From Archivesica marissinica (taxonomy: Eukaryota > Mollusca > Bivalvia > Venerida > Vesicomyidae): a stretch of DNA of 64,000 bases. The notes under the pieces were generated by a model. It saw nothing but the letters and a program-made list of their open reading frames with translations, searched no databases and was not told where the DNA came from. Position numbers and translations under genes: made by a program. This document shows, piece by piece, positions 23,270 to 37,182 of this stretch; positions within the stretch are counted from its first letter, which is position 1, and the number at the start of each line of letters is the position of its first letter. The stretch lies in contig CM026400.1 in NCBI GenBank assembly GCA_014843695.1, positions 9,969,956 through 10,033,955 of the forward strand, read 5' to 3'.

Positions 23270-23532
23270 CTCTGTGGCCTAGTGGTTAAGGCGTCCGTCT
23301 ATGGAGCGGGAGGTCGAAGGTTCGAATCTCGTCAGGGTTCGTTCTGATATGGCCTGTCGGTGAGCCGCCAGCTAGTTAAATAATGTTTACCGATTGCCTA
23401 CCAGTCTGGCGCCTGGCATACAAGTATAGGATTCGGGAAGTACTGATGTTCATAAAAAAAGAGGTGTCTCATAAGTCAGAAATGGCTGGCCCTTTAAATA
23501 GGGGTGACACTATAATAAACAAACAAACACTA
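23270..23532 (+). mobile_element. tRNA-derived SINE, family B, copy 1
   Basis: A box tggcctagtgg (about 23275) and B box ggttcgaatct (about 23319) are at ordinary tRNA spacing. The body contains 'gatatggcctgtcggtgagc', 'ccagctagttaa' and 'gggaagtactgatgt'; the tail is 'aataaacaaacaaacac'. A second copy is at 54022-54215. Confidence 0.85.
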
Positions 23533-23601
23533 TAGACCAGTGGTCCAGTTTGATCCCCCATCTGACCCGAATAATATTAACTGTTTTTCCGATGAGTCTA
23601 T

Positions 23602-26600
23602 TTAACTAATGTATCATGTATCGGTGCTAGACGGGCATGTTAACGAACCAGCTAACTAACTAATGTATCATGTATCGGTGCTAGACACCGGGCATGTTAA
23701 CGAACCAGCTAACTAACTAATGTATCATGTATCGGTGCTAGACACCGGGCATGTTAACGAACCAGCTAACTAATGTATCATGTATCGGTGCTAGACACCG
23801 GGCATGTTAACGAACCAGCTAACTAACTAATGTATCATGTATCGGTGCTAGACACCGGGCATGTTAACGAACCAGCTAACTAATGTATCATGTATCGGTG
23901 CTAGACACCGGGCATGTTAACGAACCAGCTAACTAATGTATCATGTATCGGTGCTAGACACCGGGCATGTTAACGAACCAGCTAACTAATGTATCATGTA
24001 TCGGTGCTAGACACCGGGCATGTTAACGAACCAGCTAACTAACTAATGTATCGGTGCTAGACACCGGGCATGTTAACGAACCAGCTAACTAACTAATGTA
24101 TCATGTATCGGTGCTAGACACCGGGCATGTTAACGAACCAGCTAACTAACTAATGTATCATGTATCGGTGCTAGACACCGGGCATGTTAACGAACCAGCT
24201 AACTAACTAATGTATCATGTATCGGTGCTAGACACCGGGCATGTTAATGAACCAGCTAACTAATGTATTATGTATCGGTGCTAGACACCGGGCATGTTAA
24301 CGAACCAGCTAACTAATGTATCATGTATCGGTGCTAGACACCAGGCATGTTAACGAACCAGCTAACTAACTAATGTATCATGTATCGGTGCTAGACACCG
24401 GGCACGTTAACGAACCAGCTAACTAACTAATGTATCATGTATCGGTGCTAGACACTGGGCATGTTAACGAACCAGCTAACTAATGTATCGGTGCTAGACA
24501 CCGGGCATGTTAACGAACCAACTAACTGACTAATGTATCATGTATCGGTGCTAGACACCGGGCATGTTAACGAACCAGCTAACTAACTAATGTATTGGTG
24601 CTAGACACCGGGCATGTTAACGAACCAGCTAACTAACTAATGTATCATGTATCGGTGCTAGACACCGGGCATGTTAACGAACCAGCTAATTAATGTATCA
24701 TGTATCGGTGCTAGACACCGGGCATGTTAACGAACCAGCTAACTAATGTATCATGTATAGGTGCTAGACACCGGGCATGTTAACGAACCAGCTAACTATC
24801 TAATGTATCATGTATCGGTGCTAGACACCGGGCATGTTAACGAACCAGCTAACTAACTAACGTATCATGTATCGGTGCTAGACACCAGGCATGTTAACGA
24901 ACCAGCTAACTAACTAACGTATCATGTATCGGTGCTAGACACCGGGCATGTTAATGAACCAGCTAACTAATGTATCATGTATCGGTGCTAGACACCGGGC
25001 ATGTTAACGAACCAGCTAACTAACTAATGTATCATGTATCGGTGCTAGACACTGGGCATGTTAACGAACCAGCTAACTAATGTATCATGTATCGGTGCTA
25101 GACACCGGGCATGTTAACGAACCAGCTAACTAATGTATCATGTATCGGTGCTAGACACCGGGCATGTTAACGAACCAGCTAACTAATGTATCATGTATCG
25201 GTGCTAGACACCGGGCATGTTAACGAACCAGCTAACTAACTAATGTATCGGTGCTAGACACCGGGCATGTTAACGAACCAGCTAACTAACTAATGTATCA
25301 TATATCGGTGTTAGACACTGGGCATGTTAACGAACCAACTAACTAACTAATGTATCATGTATCGGTGCTAGACACCGGGCATGTTAACGAACCAGCTAAC
25401 TAACTAATGTATCATGTATCGGTGCTAGACACCGGGCATGTTAATGAACCAGCTAACTAATGTATTATGTATCGGTGCTAGACACCGGGCATGTTAACGA
25501 ACCAGCTAACTAATGTATCATGTATCGGTGCTAGACACCAGGCATGTTAACGAACCAGCTAACTAACTAATGTATCATGTATCGGTGCTAGACACCGGGC
25601 ATGTTAACGAACCAGCTAACTAACTAATGTATCATGTATCGGTGCTAGACACCGGGCATGTTAACGAACCAGCTAACTAATGTATCATGTATCGGTGCTA
25701 GACACCGGGCATGTTAACGAACCAGCTAACTAATGTATCATGTATCGGTGCTAGACACCGGGCATGTTAACGAACCAGCTAACTAACTAATGTATCATGT
25801 ATCGGTGCTAGACACCGGGCATGTTAACGAACCAGCTAACTAATGTATCATGTATCGGTGCTAGACACCGGGCATGTTAACGAACCAGCTAACTAACTAA
25901 TGTATCATGTATCGGTGCTAGACACCGGGCATGTTAACGAACCAGCTAACTAACTAATGTATCATGTATCGGTGCTAGACACCGGGCATGTTAACGAACC
26001 AGCTAACTAACTAATGTATCATGTATCGGTGCTAGACACCGGGCATGTTAACGAACCAGCTAACTAACTAATGTATCATGTATCGGTGCTAGACACCGGG
26101 CATGTTAACGAACCAGCTAACTAATGTATCATGTATCGGTGCTAGACACCGGGCATGTTAACGAACCAGCTAACTAATGTATCATGTATCGGTGCTAGAC
26201 ACCGGGCATGTTAACGAACCAGCTAACTAACTAATGTATCATGTATCGGTGCTAGACACCGGGCATGTTAACGAACCAGCTAACTAACTAATGTATCGGT
26301 GCTAGACACCGGGCATGTTAACGAACCAGCTAACTAATGTATCATGTATCGGTGCTAGACACCGGGCATGTTAACGAACCAGCTAACTAACTAATGTATC
26401 ATGTATCGGTGCTAGACACCGGGCATGTTAACGAACCAGCTAACTAACTAATGTATCATGTATCGGTGCTAGACACCGGGCATGTTAATGAACCAGCTAA
26501 CTAATGTATTATGTATCGGTGCTAGACACCGGGCATGTTAACGAACCAGCTAACTAATGTATCATGTATCGGTGCTAGACACCGGGCATGTTAACGAACC

Positions 26601-29308
26601 AGCTAACTAACTAATGTATCATGTATCGGTGCTAGACACCGGGCATGTTAACGAACCAGCTAACTAACTAATGTATCATGTATCGGTGCTAGACACTGGG
26701 CATGTTAACGAACCAGCTAACTAATGTATCGGTGCTAGACACCGGGCATGTTAACGAACCAACTAACTACTAATGTATCATGTATCGGTGCTAGACACCG
26801 GGCATGTTAACGAACCAGCTAACTAACTAATGTATTGGTGCTAGACACCGGGCATGTTAACGAACCAGCTAACTAACTAATGTATCATGTATCGGTGCTA
26901 GACACCGGGCATGTTAACGAACCAGCTAACTAATGTATCATGTATCGGTGCTAGACACCGGGCATGTTAACGAACCAGCTAACTAATGTATCATGTATCG
27001 GTGCTAGACACCGGGCATGTTAACGAACCAGCTAACTAACTAATGTATCATGTATCGGTGCTAGACACCGGGCATGTTAACGAACCAGCTAACTAATGTA
27101 TCATGTATCGGTGCTAGACACCGGGCATGTTAACGAACCAGCTAACTAATGTATCATGTATCGGTGCTAGACACCGGGCATGTTAACGAACCAGCTAACT
27201 AATGTATCATGTATCGGTGCTAGACACCGGGCATGTTAACGAACCAGCTAACTAATGTATCATGTATCGGTGCTAGACACCGGGCATGTTAACGAACCAG
27301 CTAACTAATGTATCATGTATCGGTGCTAGACACCGGGCATGTTAACGAACCAGCTAACTAATGTATCATGTATCGGTGCTAGACACCGGGCATGTTAACG
27401 AACCAGCTAACTAATGTATCATGTATCGGTGCTAGACACCGGGCATGTTAACGAACCAGCTAACTAACTAATGTATCGGTGCTAGACACCGGGCATGTTA
27501 ACGAACCAGCTAACTAACTAATGTATCATGTATCGGTGCTAGACACCGGGCATGTTAACGAACCAGCTAACTAACTAATGTATCATGTATCGGTGCTAGA
27601 CACCGGGCATGTTAACGAACCAGCTAACTAACGTATCATGTATCGGTGCTAGACACCGGGCATGTTAATGAACCAGCTAACTAACGTATCATGTATCGGT
27701 GCTAGACACCGGGCATGTTAATGAACCAGCTAACTAACGTATCATGTATCGGTGCTAGACACCGGGCATGTTAACGAACCAGCTAACTAACGTATCATGT
27801 ATCGGTGCTAGACACCGGGCATGTTAACGAACCAGCTAACTAACTAATGTATCATGTATCGGTGCTAGACACCGGGCATGTTAATGAACCAGCTAACTAA
27901 TGTATTATGTATCGGTGCTAGACACCGGGCATGTTAACGAACCAGCTAACTAATGTATCATGTATCGGTGCTAGACACCAGGCATGTTAACGAACCAGCT
28001 AACTAACTAATGTATCATGTATCGGTGCTAGACACCGGGCATGTTAACGAACCAGCTAACTAACTAATGTATCATGTATCGGTGCTAGACACCGGGCATG
28101 TTAATGAACCAGCTAACTAATGTATTATGTATCGGTGCTAGACACCGGGCATGTTAACGAACCAGCTAACTAATGTATCATGTATCGGTGCTAGACACCA
28201 GGCATGTTAACGAACCAGCTAACTAACTAATGTATCATGTATCGGTGCTAGACACCGGGCATGTTAACGAACCAGCTAACTAACTAATGTATCATGTATC
28301 GGTGCTAGACACTGGGCATGTTAACGAACCAGCTAACTAATGTATCGGTGCTAGACACCGGGCATGTTAACGAACCAACTAACTAACTAATGTATCATGT
28401 ATCGGTGCTAGACACCGGGCATGTTAACGAACCAGCTAACTAACTAATGTATTGGTGCTAGACACCGGGCATGTTAACGAACCAGCTAACTAACTAATGT
28501 ATCATGTATCGGTGCTAGACACCGGGCATGTTAACGAACCAGCTAACTAATGTATCATGTATAGGTGCTAGACACCGGGCATGTTAACGAACCAGCTAAC
28601 TAATGTATCATGTATCGGTGCTAGACACCGGGCATGTTAACGAACCAGCTAACTAACTAATGTATCATGTATCGGTGCTAGACACCGGGCATGTTAACGA
28701 ACCAGCTAACTAACTAACGTATCATGTATCGGTGCTAGACACCAGGCATGTTAACGAACCAGCTAACTAACTAACGTATCATGTATCGGTGCTAGACACC
28801 GGGCATGTTAACGAACCAGCTAACTAATGTATCATGTATCGGTGCTAGACACCGGGCATGTTAACGAACCAGCTAACTAACTAATGTATCATGTATCGGT
28901 GCTAGACACCGGGCATGTTAACGAACCAGCTAACTAATGTATCATGTATCGGTGCTAGACACCGGGCATGTTAACGAACCAGCTAACTAATGTATCATGT
29001 ATCGGTGCTAGACACCGGGCATGTTAACGAACCAGCTAACTAAAGTATCATGTATCGGTGCTAGACACCGGGCATGTTAACGAACCAGCTAACTAACTAA
29101 TGTATCGGTGCTAGACACCGGGCATGTTAACGAACCAGCTAACTAACTAATGTATCATGTATCGGTGCTAGACACCGGGCATGTTAACGAACCAGCTAAC
29201 TAACTAATGTATCATGTATCGGTGCTAGACACCGGGCATGTTAACGAACCAGCTAACTAACTAATGTATCATGTATCGGTGCTAGACACCGGGCATGTTA
29301 ACGAACCA
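23602..29308. repeat. 53/57-bp tandem array, over 100 copies, running into a gap
   Basis: The unit contains tgtatcatgtatcggtgcta, gacaccgggcatgttaacga and accagctaactaa. Three length variants exist: 53 bp, 57 bp with an extra 'aact', and a shorter one lacking 'tcatgta'. Marked units (ttaatgaacc followed by gtattatg) recur at about 24246, 25443, 26487, 27882 and 28103, so long blocks were duplicated. Each unit has a hairpin, cggtg-ctaga-caccg. The array continues to the gap and its true length is unknown. Confidence 0.97.
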
Positions 29309-30308
29309 NNNNNNNNNNNNNNNNNNNNNNNNNNNNNNNNNNNNNNNNNNNNNNNNNNNNNNNNNNNNNNNNNNNNNNNNNNNNNNNNNNNNNNNNNNNN
29401 NNNNNNNNNNNNNNNNNNNNNNNNNNNNNNNNNNNNNNNNNNNNNNNNNNNNNNNNNNNNNNNNNNNNNNNNNNNNNNNNNNNNNNNNNNNNNNNNNNNN
29501 NNNNNNNNNNNNNNNNNNNNNNNNNNNNNNNNNNNNNNNNNNNNNNNNNNNNNNNNNNNNNNNNNNNNNNNNNNNNNNNNNNNNNNNNNNNNNNNNNNNN
29601 NNNNNNNNNNNNNNNNNNNNNNNNNNNNNNNNNNNNNNNNNNNNNNNNNNNNNNNNNNNNNNNNNNNNNNNNNNNNNNNNNNNNNNNNNNNNNNNNNNNN
29701 NNNNNNNNNNNNNNNNNNNNNNNNNNNNNNNNNNNNNNNNNNNNNNNNNNNNNNNNNNNNNNNNNNNNNNNNNNNNNNNNNNNNNNNNNNNNNNNNNNNN
29801 NNNNNNNNNNNNNNNNNNNNNNNNNNNNNNNNNNNNNNNNNNNNNNNNNNNNNNNNNNNNNNNNNNNNNNNNNNNNNNNNNNNNNNNNNNNNNNNNNNNN
29901 NNNNNNNNNNNNNNNNNNNNNNNNNNNNNNNNNNNNNNNNNNNNNNNNNNNNNNNNNNNNNNNNNNNNNNNNNNNNNNNNNNNNNNNNNNNNNNNNNNNN
30001 NNNNNNNNNNNNNNNNNNNNNNNNNNNNNNNNNNNNNNNNNNNNNNNNNNNNNNNNNNNNNNNNNNNNNNNNNNNNNNNNNNNNNNNNNNNNNNNNNNNN
30101 NNNNNNNNNNNNNNNNNNNNNNNNNNNNNNNNNNNNNNNNNNNNNNNNNNNNNNNNNNNNNNNNNNNNNNNNNNNNNNNNNNNNNNNNNNNNNNNNNNNN
30201 NNNNNNNNNNNNNNNNNNNNNNNNNNNNNNNNNNNNNNNNNNNNNNNNNNNNNNNNNNNNNNNNNNNNNNNNNNNNNNNNNNNNNNNNNNNNNNNNNNNN
30301 NNNNNNNN
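29309..30308. other. Assembly gap, 1000 N
   Basis: Exactly 1000 N, a fixed-size scaffold gap. The left contig ends in the 53/57-bp array and the right one starts in a 54-bp array; both arrays probably caused the break. Confidence 0.99.
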
Positions 30309-33300
30309 CCTCTCCCCCTCAAAGGTGATCATGACGCATGACACAAAACTCCACATTACTTCCTCTCTCCCTCAAAGGTGATCCTGACGCATGACACATA
30401 AACTCCACATTACCTCCTCTCTTCCTCAAAGGTGATCCTGAGGCATGACACATAAACTCCACATTACCTCCTCTCTTCCTCAAAGGTGATCCTGAGGCAT
30501 GACACATAAACTCCACATTACCTCCTCTCTTCCTCTCTCCCTCAAAGGTGATCCTGAGGCATGACACATAAACTCCACATTACCTCCTCTCTTCCTCAAA
30601 GGTGATCCTGAGGCATGACACATAAACTCCACATTACTTCCTCTCTCCCTCAAAGGTGATCCTGAGGCATGACACATAAACTCCACATTACCTCCTCTCT
30701 CTCCCTCAAAGGTGATCCTGACGCATGACACATAAACTCCACATTACTTCCTCTCTCCCTCAAAGGTGATCCTGAGGCATGACACATAAACTCCACATTA
30801 CCTCCTCTCTTCCCCCCCTCAAAGGTGATCCTGAGGCATGACACATAAACTCCACATTACCTCCTCTCTTCCTCTCTCCCTCAAAGGTGATCCTGAGGCA
30901 AGACACATAAACTCCACATTACCTCCTCTCTTTCTCCCTCAAAGGTGATCCTGAGGCATGACACATAAACTCCACATTACCTCCTCTCTTCCTCTCTCCC
31001 TCAAAGGTGATCCTGACGCATGACACATAAACTCCACATTACTTCCTCTCTCCCTCAAAGGTGATCCTGAGGCATGACACATAAACTCCACATTACCTCC
31101 TCTCTTCCTCAAAGGTGATCCTGACGCATGACACATAAACTCCACATTACCTCCTCTCTCCCTCAAAGGTGATCCTGAGGCATGACGCATACACTCCACA
31201 TTACTTCCTCTCTCCCTCTCCCTAAAAGGTGATCCTGACGCATGACGCATAAACTCCACATTACTTCCTCTCTCCCTCAAAGGTGATCCTGACGCATGAT
31301 GCATAAACTCCACATTACTTCCTCTCTCCCTCAAAGGTGATCCTGACGCATGACGCATAAACTCCACATTACTTCCTCTCTCCCTCAAAGGTGATCCTGA
31401 CGCATGATGCATAAACTCCACATTACTTCCTCTCTCCCTCAAAGGTGATCCTGACGCATGACGCATAAACTCCACATTACTTCCTCTCCCGCTCTCTCCC
31501 TCAAAGGTGATCCTGACGCATGATGCATAAACTCCACATTACTTCCTCTCTCCCTCAAAGGTGATCCTGACGCATGATGCATAAACTCCACATTACCTCC
31601 TCTCTCCCTCAAAGGTGATCCTGACGCATGACACATAAACTCCACATTACTTCCTCTCTCCCTCAAAGGTGATCCTGAGCATGACGCATAAACTCCACAT
31701 TACTTCCTCTCCCTCTCCCTAAAAGGTGATCCTGACGCATGACGCATAAACTCCACATTACTTCCTCTCTCCCTCAAAGGTGATCCTGACGCATGATGCA
31801 TAAACTCCACATTACTTCCTCTCTCCCTCAAAGGTGATCCTGACGCATGACGCATAAACTCCACATTACTTCCTCTCTCCCTCAAAGGTGATCCTGACGC
31901 ATGACGCATAAACTCCACATTACTTCCTCTCTCCCTCAAAGGTGATCCTGACGCATGACGCATAAACTCCACATTACTTCCTCTCCCGCTCTCTCCCTCA
32001 AAGGTGATCCTGACGCATGATGCATAAACTCCACATTACTTCCTCTCTCCCTCAAAGGTGATCCTGACGCATGACGCATAAACTCCACATTACCTCCTCT
32101 CTCCCTCAAAGGTGATCCTGACGCATGACACATAAACTCCACATTACCCCTCTCTCCCTCAAAGGTGATCCTGAGGCATGACGCATACACTCCACATTAC
32201 TTCCTCTCCCTCTCCCTAAAAGGTGATCCTGACGCATGACGCATAAACTCCACATTACTTCCTCTCTCCCTCAAAGGTGATCCTGACGCATGATGCATAA
32301 ACTCCACATTACTTCCTCTCTCCCTCAAAGGTGATCCTGACGCATGACGCATAAACTCCACATTACTTCCTCTCTCCCTCAAAGGTGATCCTGACGCATG
32401 ATGCATAAACTCCACATTACTTCCTCTCTCCCTCAAAGGTGATCCTGACGCATGACGCATAAACTCCACATTACTTCCTCTCCCGCTCTCTCCCTCAAAG
32501 GTGATCCTGACGCATGATGCATAAACTCCACATTACTTCCTCTCTCCCTCAAAGGTGATCCTGACGCATGATGCATAAACTCCACATTACCTCCTCTCTC
32601 CCTAAAAGGTGATCCTGACGCATGACGCATAAACTCCACATTACTTCCTCTCTCCCTCAAAGGTGATCCTGATGCATGACACATAAACTCCACATTACTT
32701 CCTCTCCCCCTCTCTCCCTCAAAGGTGATCCTGACGCATGACACATAAACTCCACATTACTCCCTCTCTCCCTCAAAGGTGATCCTGACGCATGACGCAT
32801 AAACTCCACATTACTTCCTCTCTCCCTCAAAGGTGATCCTGACGCATAAACTCCACATTACTTCCTCTCTCCCTCAAAGGTGATCATGACGCATGGCGCA
32901 TAAACTCCACATTACTTCCTCTCTCCCTCTCTCCCTAAAAGGTGATCCTGACGCATAAACTCCACATTACTTCCTCTCTCCCTCAAAGGTGATCCTGATG
33001 CATGACGCATAAACTCCACATTACTTCCTCTCTCCCTCAAAGGTGATCCTGACGCATGACACATAAACTCCACATTACCTCCTCTCTTCCTCAAAGGTGA
33101 TCCTGAGGCATGACACATAAACTCCACATTACCTCCTCTCTTCCTCTCTCCCTCAAAGGTGATCCTGAGGCATGACACATAAACTCCACATTACCTCCTC
33201 TCTTCCTCTCTCCCTCAAAGGTGATCATGACGCATGACACATAAACTCCACATTACTTCCTCTCTCCCTCAAAGGTGATCCTGACGCATGACACATAAAC

Positions 33301-34364
33301 TCCACATTACCTCCTCTCTTCCTCAAAGGTGATCCTGAGGCATGACACATAAACTCCACATTACCTCCTCTCTTCCTCAAAGGTGATCCTGAGGCATGAC
33401 ACATAAACTCCACATTACCTCCTCTCTTCCTCTCTCCCTCAAAGGTGATCCTGAGGCATGACACATAAACTCCACATTACCTCCTCTCTTCCTCAAAGGT
33501 GATCATGAGGTAAGACACTTAAACTCCACATTACTTCCTCTCTCCCTCAAAGGTGATCCTGAGGCAGGACACATCAACTCCACATTACTTCCTCTCTCTC
33601 CCTCTAAGGTGATCCTGACGTATGACACATAAACTCCACATTACCTCCTCTCTTCCTCTCTCCCTCAAAGGTGATCCTGAGGCATGACACATAAACTCCA
33701 CATTACCTCCTCTCTTCCTCTCTCCTCAAAGGTGATCCTGAGGCATGACACATAAACTCCACATTACCTCCTCTCTTCCTCTCTCCCTCAAAGGTGATCC
33801 TGAGGTAAGACACATAAACTCCACATTACTTCCTCTCTCCCTCAAAGGTGATCCTGAGGCAAGACACATAAACTCCACATTACTTCCTCTCTCCCTCAAA
33901 GGTGATCCTGAGGCAGGACACATCAACTCCACATTACTTCCTCTCTCTCCCTCTAAGGTGATCCTGAGGTAAGACACATAAACTCAACAATACCTCCTCT
34001 CTCCCTCAAAGGTGATCCTGAGGTAAGACACTTAAACTCCACATTACTTCCTCTCTCCCTCAAAGGTGATCCTGAGGCAGGACACATCAACTCCACATTA
34101 CTTCCTCTCTCTCCCTCTAAGGTGATCCTGAGGTAAGACACATAAACTCAACAATACCTCCTCTCTCCCTCAAAGGTGATCCTGAGGTAAGACACTTAAA
34201 CTCCACATTACTTCCTCTCTCCCTCAAAGGTGATCCTGAGGCAGGACACATCAACTCCACATTACTTCCTCTCTCTCCCTCTAAGGTGATCCTGAGGTAA
34301 GACACATAAACTCAACAATACCTCCTTTCTCCCTCAAAGGTGATCCTGAGGTAAGACACTTAAC
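30309..34364. repeat. 54-bp tandem array, about 75 copies
   Basis: The unit contains tccctcaaaggtgatcctga, cgcatgacgcataaactcca and cattacttcctctc. Variants include gaggcatgacaca, gatgca and extra 'tcctctct' spacers; toward 33.5-34.3 kb a 'gaggtaagacact' subtype dominates. On the minus strand the 18-codon unit gives frames such as ERGSNVEFMRHASGSPLR, which I treat as artefacts. The array is repeated after the second gap (56246-60251). Confidence 0.97.
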
Positions 34365-34886
34365 TTCAACATAAATGCATGGTTACTGATTCTAATGTAG
34401 ATATATAGAATCAACATAAATGCATGGTTACTGATTCTAATGTAGATATATAGATTCAACATAAATGCATGGTTACTGATTCTAATGTAGATATATAGAT
34501 TCAACATAAATGCATGGTTACTGATTCTAATGTAGATATATAGAATCAACATAAATGCATGGTTACTGATTCTAATGTAGATATATAGATTTAACATAAA
34601 TGCATGGTTACTGATTCTAATGTAGATATATAGATTCAACATGAATGCATGGTTACTGATTCTAATGTAGATATATAGAATCAACATGAATGCATGGTTA
34701 CTGATTCTAATGTAGATATATAGATTCAACATAAATGCATGGTTACTGATTCTAATGTAGATATATAGATTCAACATAAATGCATGGTTACTGATTCTAA
34801 TGTAGATATATAGAATCAACATGAATGCATGGTTACTGATTCTAATGTAGATATATAGATTCAACATGAATGCATGGTTACTGATT
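34365..34886. repeat. 45-bp tandem array, about 11.5 copies
   Basis: The unit contains caacataaatgcatggttac and tgattctaatgtagatatat. It is fused without spacer to the end of the 54-bp array. A diverged stretch of the same family lies at 35608-35795, and a remnant (gattctaatgttgatatac) at 35380. Confidence 0.96.
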
Positions 34887-35405
34887 CCCCTATGGGGGGA
34901 GACATATTGTTTTTATCATTACCGACTGCCCATTTGATCTTCGCATTTCATCTTAATAATTTCTTGTTGGATTTTAACCCCAAACTTGGCATGAAGCATC
35001 AGTATGATGTCTAGTTGTGCATATTTTTACCCCGTTCTTGTTGGGTGGTTTTCTGTGGCTTTAAGGCAATTTGAACATTTTTATAAAGCTTGTCCGCGCT
35101 TCATCTCCAAAGCACCTTTTTGCTATTTTTTTTACCAACCTTGACATGAAGCACCAGTATGATGTCTAGTTGTGCATATTGTAATCCCATTCTGGTTGGA
35201 GGATTTACGGCCATTTGAACACAGCTCGTCATCCACGCTTCATTTCCAAAACTTCACAATGAAATACTGCATATGACTTTATTGCAATGACTTCATATAT
35301 TCAACATTCCATACTGTTATCACTCCACTGCAACAGTGAGTGGGGAGACATACCTTTCTTTTTAAAAACAATCTCTAGTTGATTCTAATGTTGATATACA
35401 GCCGC
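34887..35405. repeat. Dispersed repeat with an internal 155-bp tandem duplication
   Basis: The segment 'catgaagcatcagtatgatg' + 'tctagttgtgcatatt' occurs at 34990 and again, nearly unchanged, at 35145. Both ends carry a 'ggggagacata' motif. The block looks like a degraded mollusc dispersed repeat. In the copy at 60728-61090 the 155-bp duplication is absent. Confidence 0.65.
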
Positions 35406-35599
35406 CTACATCCGCTATGTCAAAGTCGGTTATGTCGAATTATCCGGTTATTGCGAAGTCGATTCAAAGTCCCGTTTCAGACACTATCATTATACATAAT
35501 TATAACTGGCTCTGTTTATAATCAAATTTCGTTAAATCAAACTTCGGTTATGTCGAGGTATTTTGTTCGGTCCGTCGGAATTTGACATAACGGATGTAG
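35406..35599. mobile_element. Small terminal-inverted-repeat element (MITE-like)
   Basis: 194 bp with 19-bp inverted ends: CTACATCCGCTATGTCAAA and TTTGACATAACGGATGTAG (one mismatch). Subterminal copies of 'ggttatgtcga' are in both orientations. No clear target duplication. It sits between two parts of the 45-bp repeat family. The copy at 61091-61284 belongs to the duplicated block. Confidence 0.75.
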
Positions 35600-35607
35600 A
35601 CTAATTA

Positions 35608-35795
35608 TAGATTCTACATGAATGAATGGTTATTGATTCCATCGTAGATATATAGATTCTACATGAATGAATGGTTATTGATTCCATCGTAGATATATAG
35701 ATTCTACATGAATGAATGGTTATGGATTCCATCGTAGATATATAGATTCTACATGAATGAATGGTTATTGATTCCATTGTCGATATATAGATTCT
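35608..35795. repeat. Diverged 45-bp tandem, 4 copies
   Basis: The unit contains attctacatgaatgaatggt and tattgattccatcgtagata; same length and register as the array at 34365, but distinct in sequence. Confidence 0.9.
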
Positions 35796-36026
35796 CATCA
35801 ATTTGTAAATAATATATTTATTTTGTGATAATTTAAACATTTGTATGTCATAAATTGTACATGTATCTACAAAGACTTGAAACTGTGCAATGAAATGGAG
35901 AATATAATAAAACCTATGAACACAGGCTTTGTTGTGATATTTTACAGTTATTGAGAAACTAAGGGCCAAACAGCCTTTTGTGAGAGGAGAGGTACCTGGC
36001 CAACAGTCCGAATTCTGTCGGTAATT
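35796..36026. other. Unique spacer
   Basis: AT-rich, 231 bp, non-repetitive; no gene signal. A minus-strand open frame crossing it (35601-36050) mixes this spacer with the 45-bp repeat. Confidence 0.5.
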
Positions 36027-37143
36027 GCATTCACACGACCACCTTGTCATTCATACGACTACCTTGTCATTCACACGACTACCTTGTCATTCATACGACT
36101 ACCTCGTCATTCACACGACTACCTCATCATTCACACGACTACCTTGTCATTCACACGACCACCTCGTCATTCACACGACCACCTCGTCATTCATACGACC
36201 ACCTCGTCATTCACACGACCACCTCGTCATTCACACGACCACCTCGTCATTCACACGACCACCTCGTCATTCACACGACCACCTCGTCATTCACACGACC
36301 ACCTCGTCATTCACACGACCACCTCGTCATTCATACGACCACCTCGTCATTCACACGACCACCTCGTCATTCACACGACTACCTCGTCATTCACACGACC
36401 ACCTCGTCATTCACACGACCACCTCGTCATTCACACGACTACCTTGTCATTCACACGACTACCTCGTCATTCACACGACCACCTCGTCATTCACACGACC
36501 ACCTCGTCATTCACACGACCACCTCGTCATTCACACGACCACCTCGTCATTCACACGACTACCTCGTCATTCACACGACTACCTCGTCATTCACACGACT
36601 ACCTTGTCATTCACACGACTACCTCGTCATTCACACGACTACCTCGTCATTCACACGACTACCTTGTCATTCACACCACTACCTTGTCATTCACATGACT
36701 ACCTCGTCATTCACACGACTACCTTGTCATTCATACGACTACCTTGTCATTCATACGACCACCTTGTCATTCACACGACTACCTAGTCATTCATACGACC
36801 ACCTTGTCATTCACACGACTACCTAGTCATTCATACGACCACCTTGTCATTCATACAACCACCTTGTCATTCACACCACTACCTTGTCATTCACACGACT
36901 ACCTCGTCATTCACACGACTACCTAGTCATTCATACGACCACCTTGTCATTCACACGACTACCTAGTCATTCATACGACTACCTTGTCATTCATACGACC
37001 ACCTTGTCATTCATACGACCACCTTGTCATTCACACGACTACCTAGTCATTCATACGACTACCTTGTCATTCACACGACTACCTTGTCATTCACACGACT
37101 ACCTTGTCATTCACACGACTACCTTGTCATTCACACGACTACC
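36027..37143. repeat. 20-bp tandem array, about 56 copies
   Basis: The unit is accttgtcattcacacgact, with cct/act, cgt/tgt/agt and cac/tac variants. Exactly 20-bp spacing is kept throughout. All three plus frames are open because the unit lacks stops; these are artefacts. Confidence 0.97.
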
Positions 37144-37182
37144 GTTTACATATAGTATATATTTCAAGTTTGCTGATTTATT

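Noticed and set aside
29264..30356. Open frames across the N gaps (also 55159-56370)
   Set aside because: They consist almost wholly of undetermined residues.
30309..34305. Minus-strand frames with ERGSNVEFMRHASGSPLR repeats
   Set aside because: 54-bp unit equals 18 codons; frame breaks at every variant spacer and no consistent start exists.
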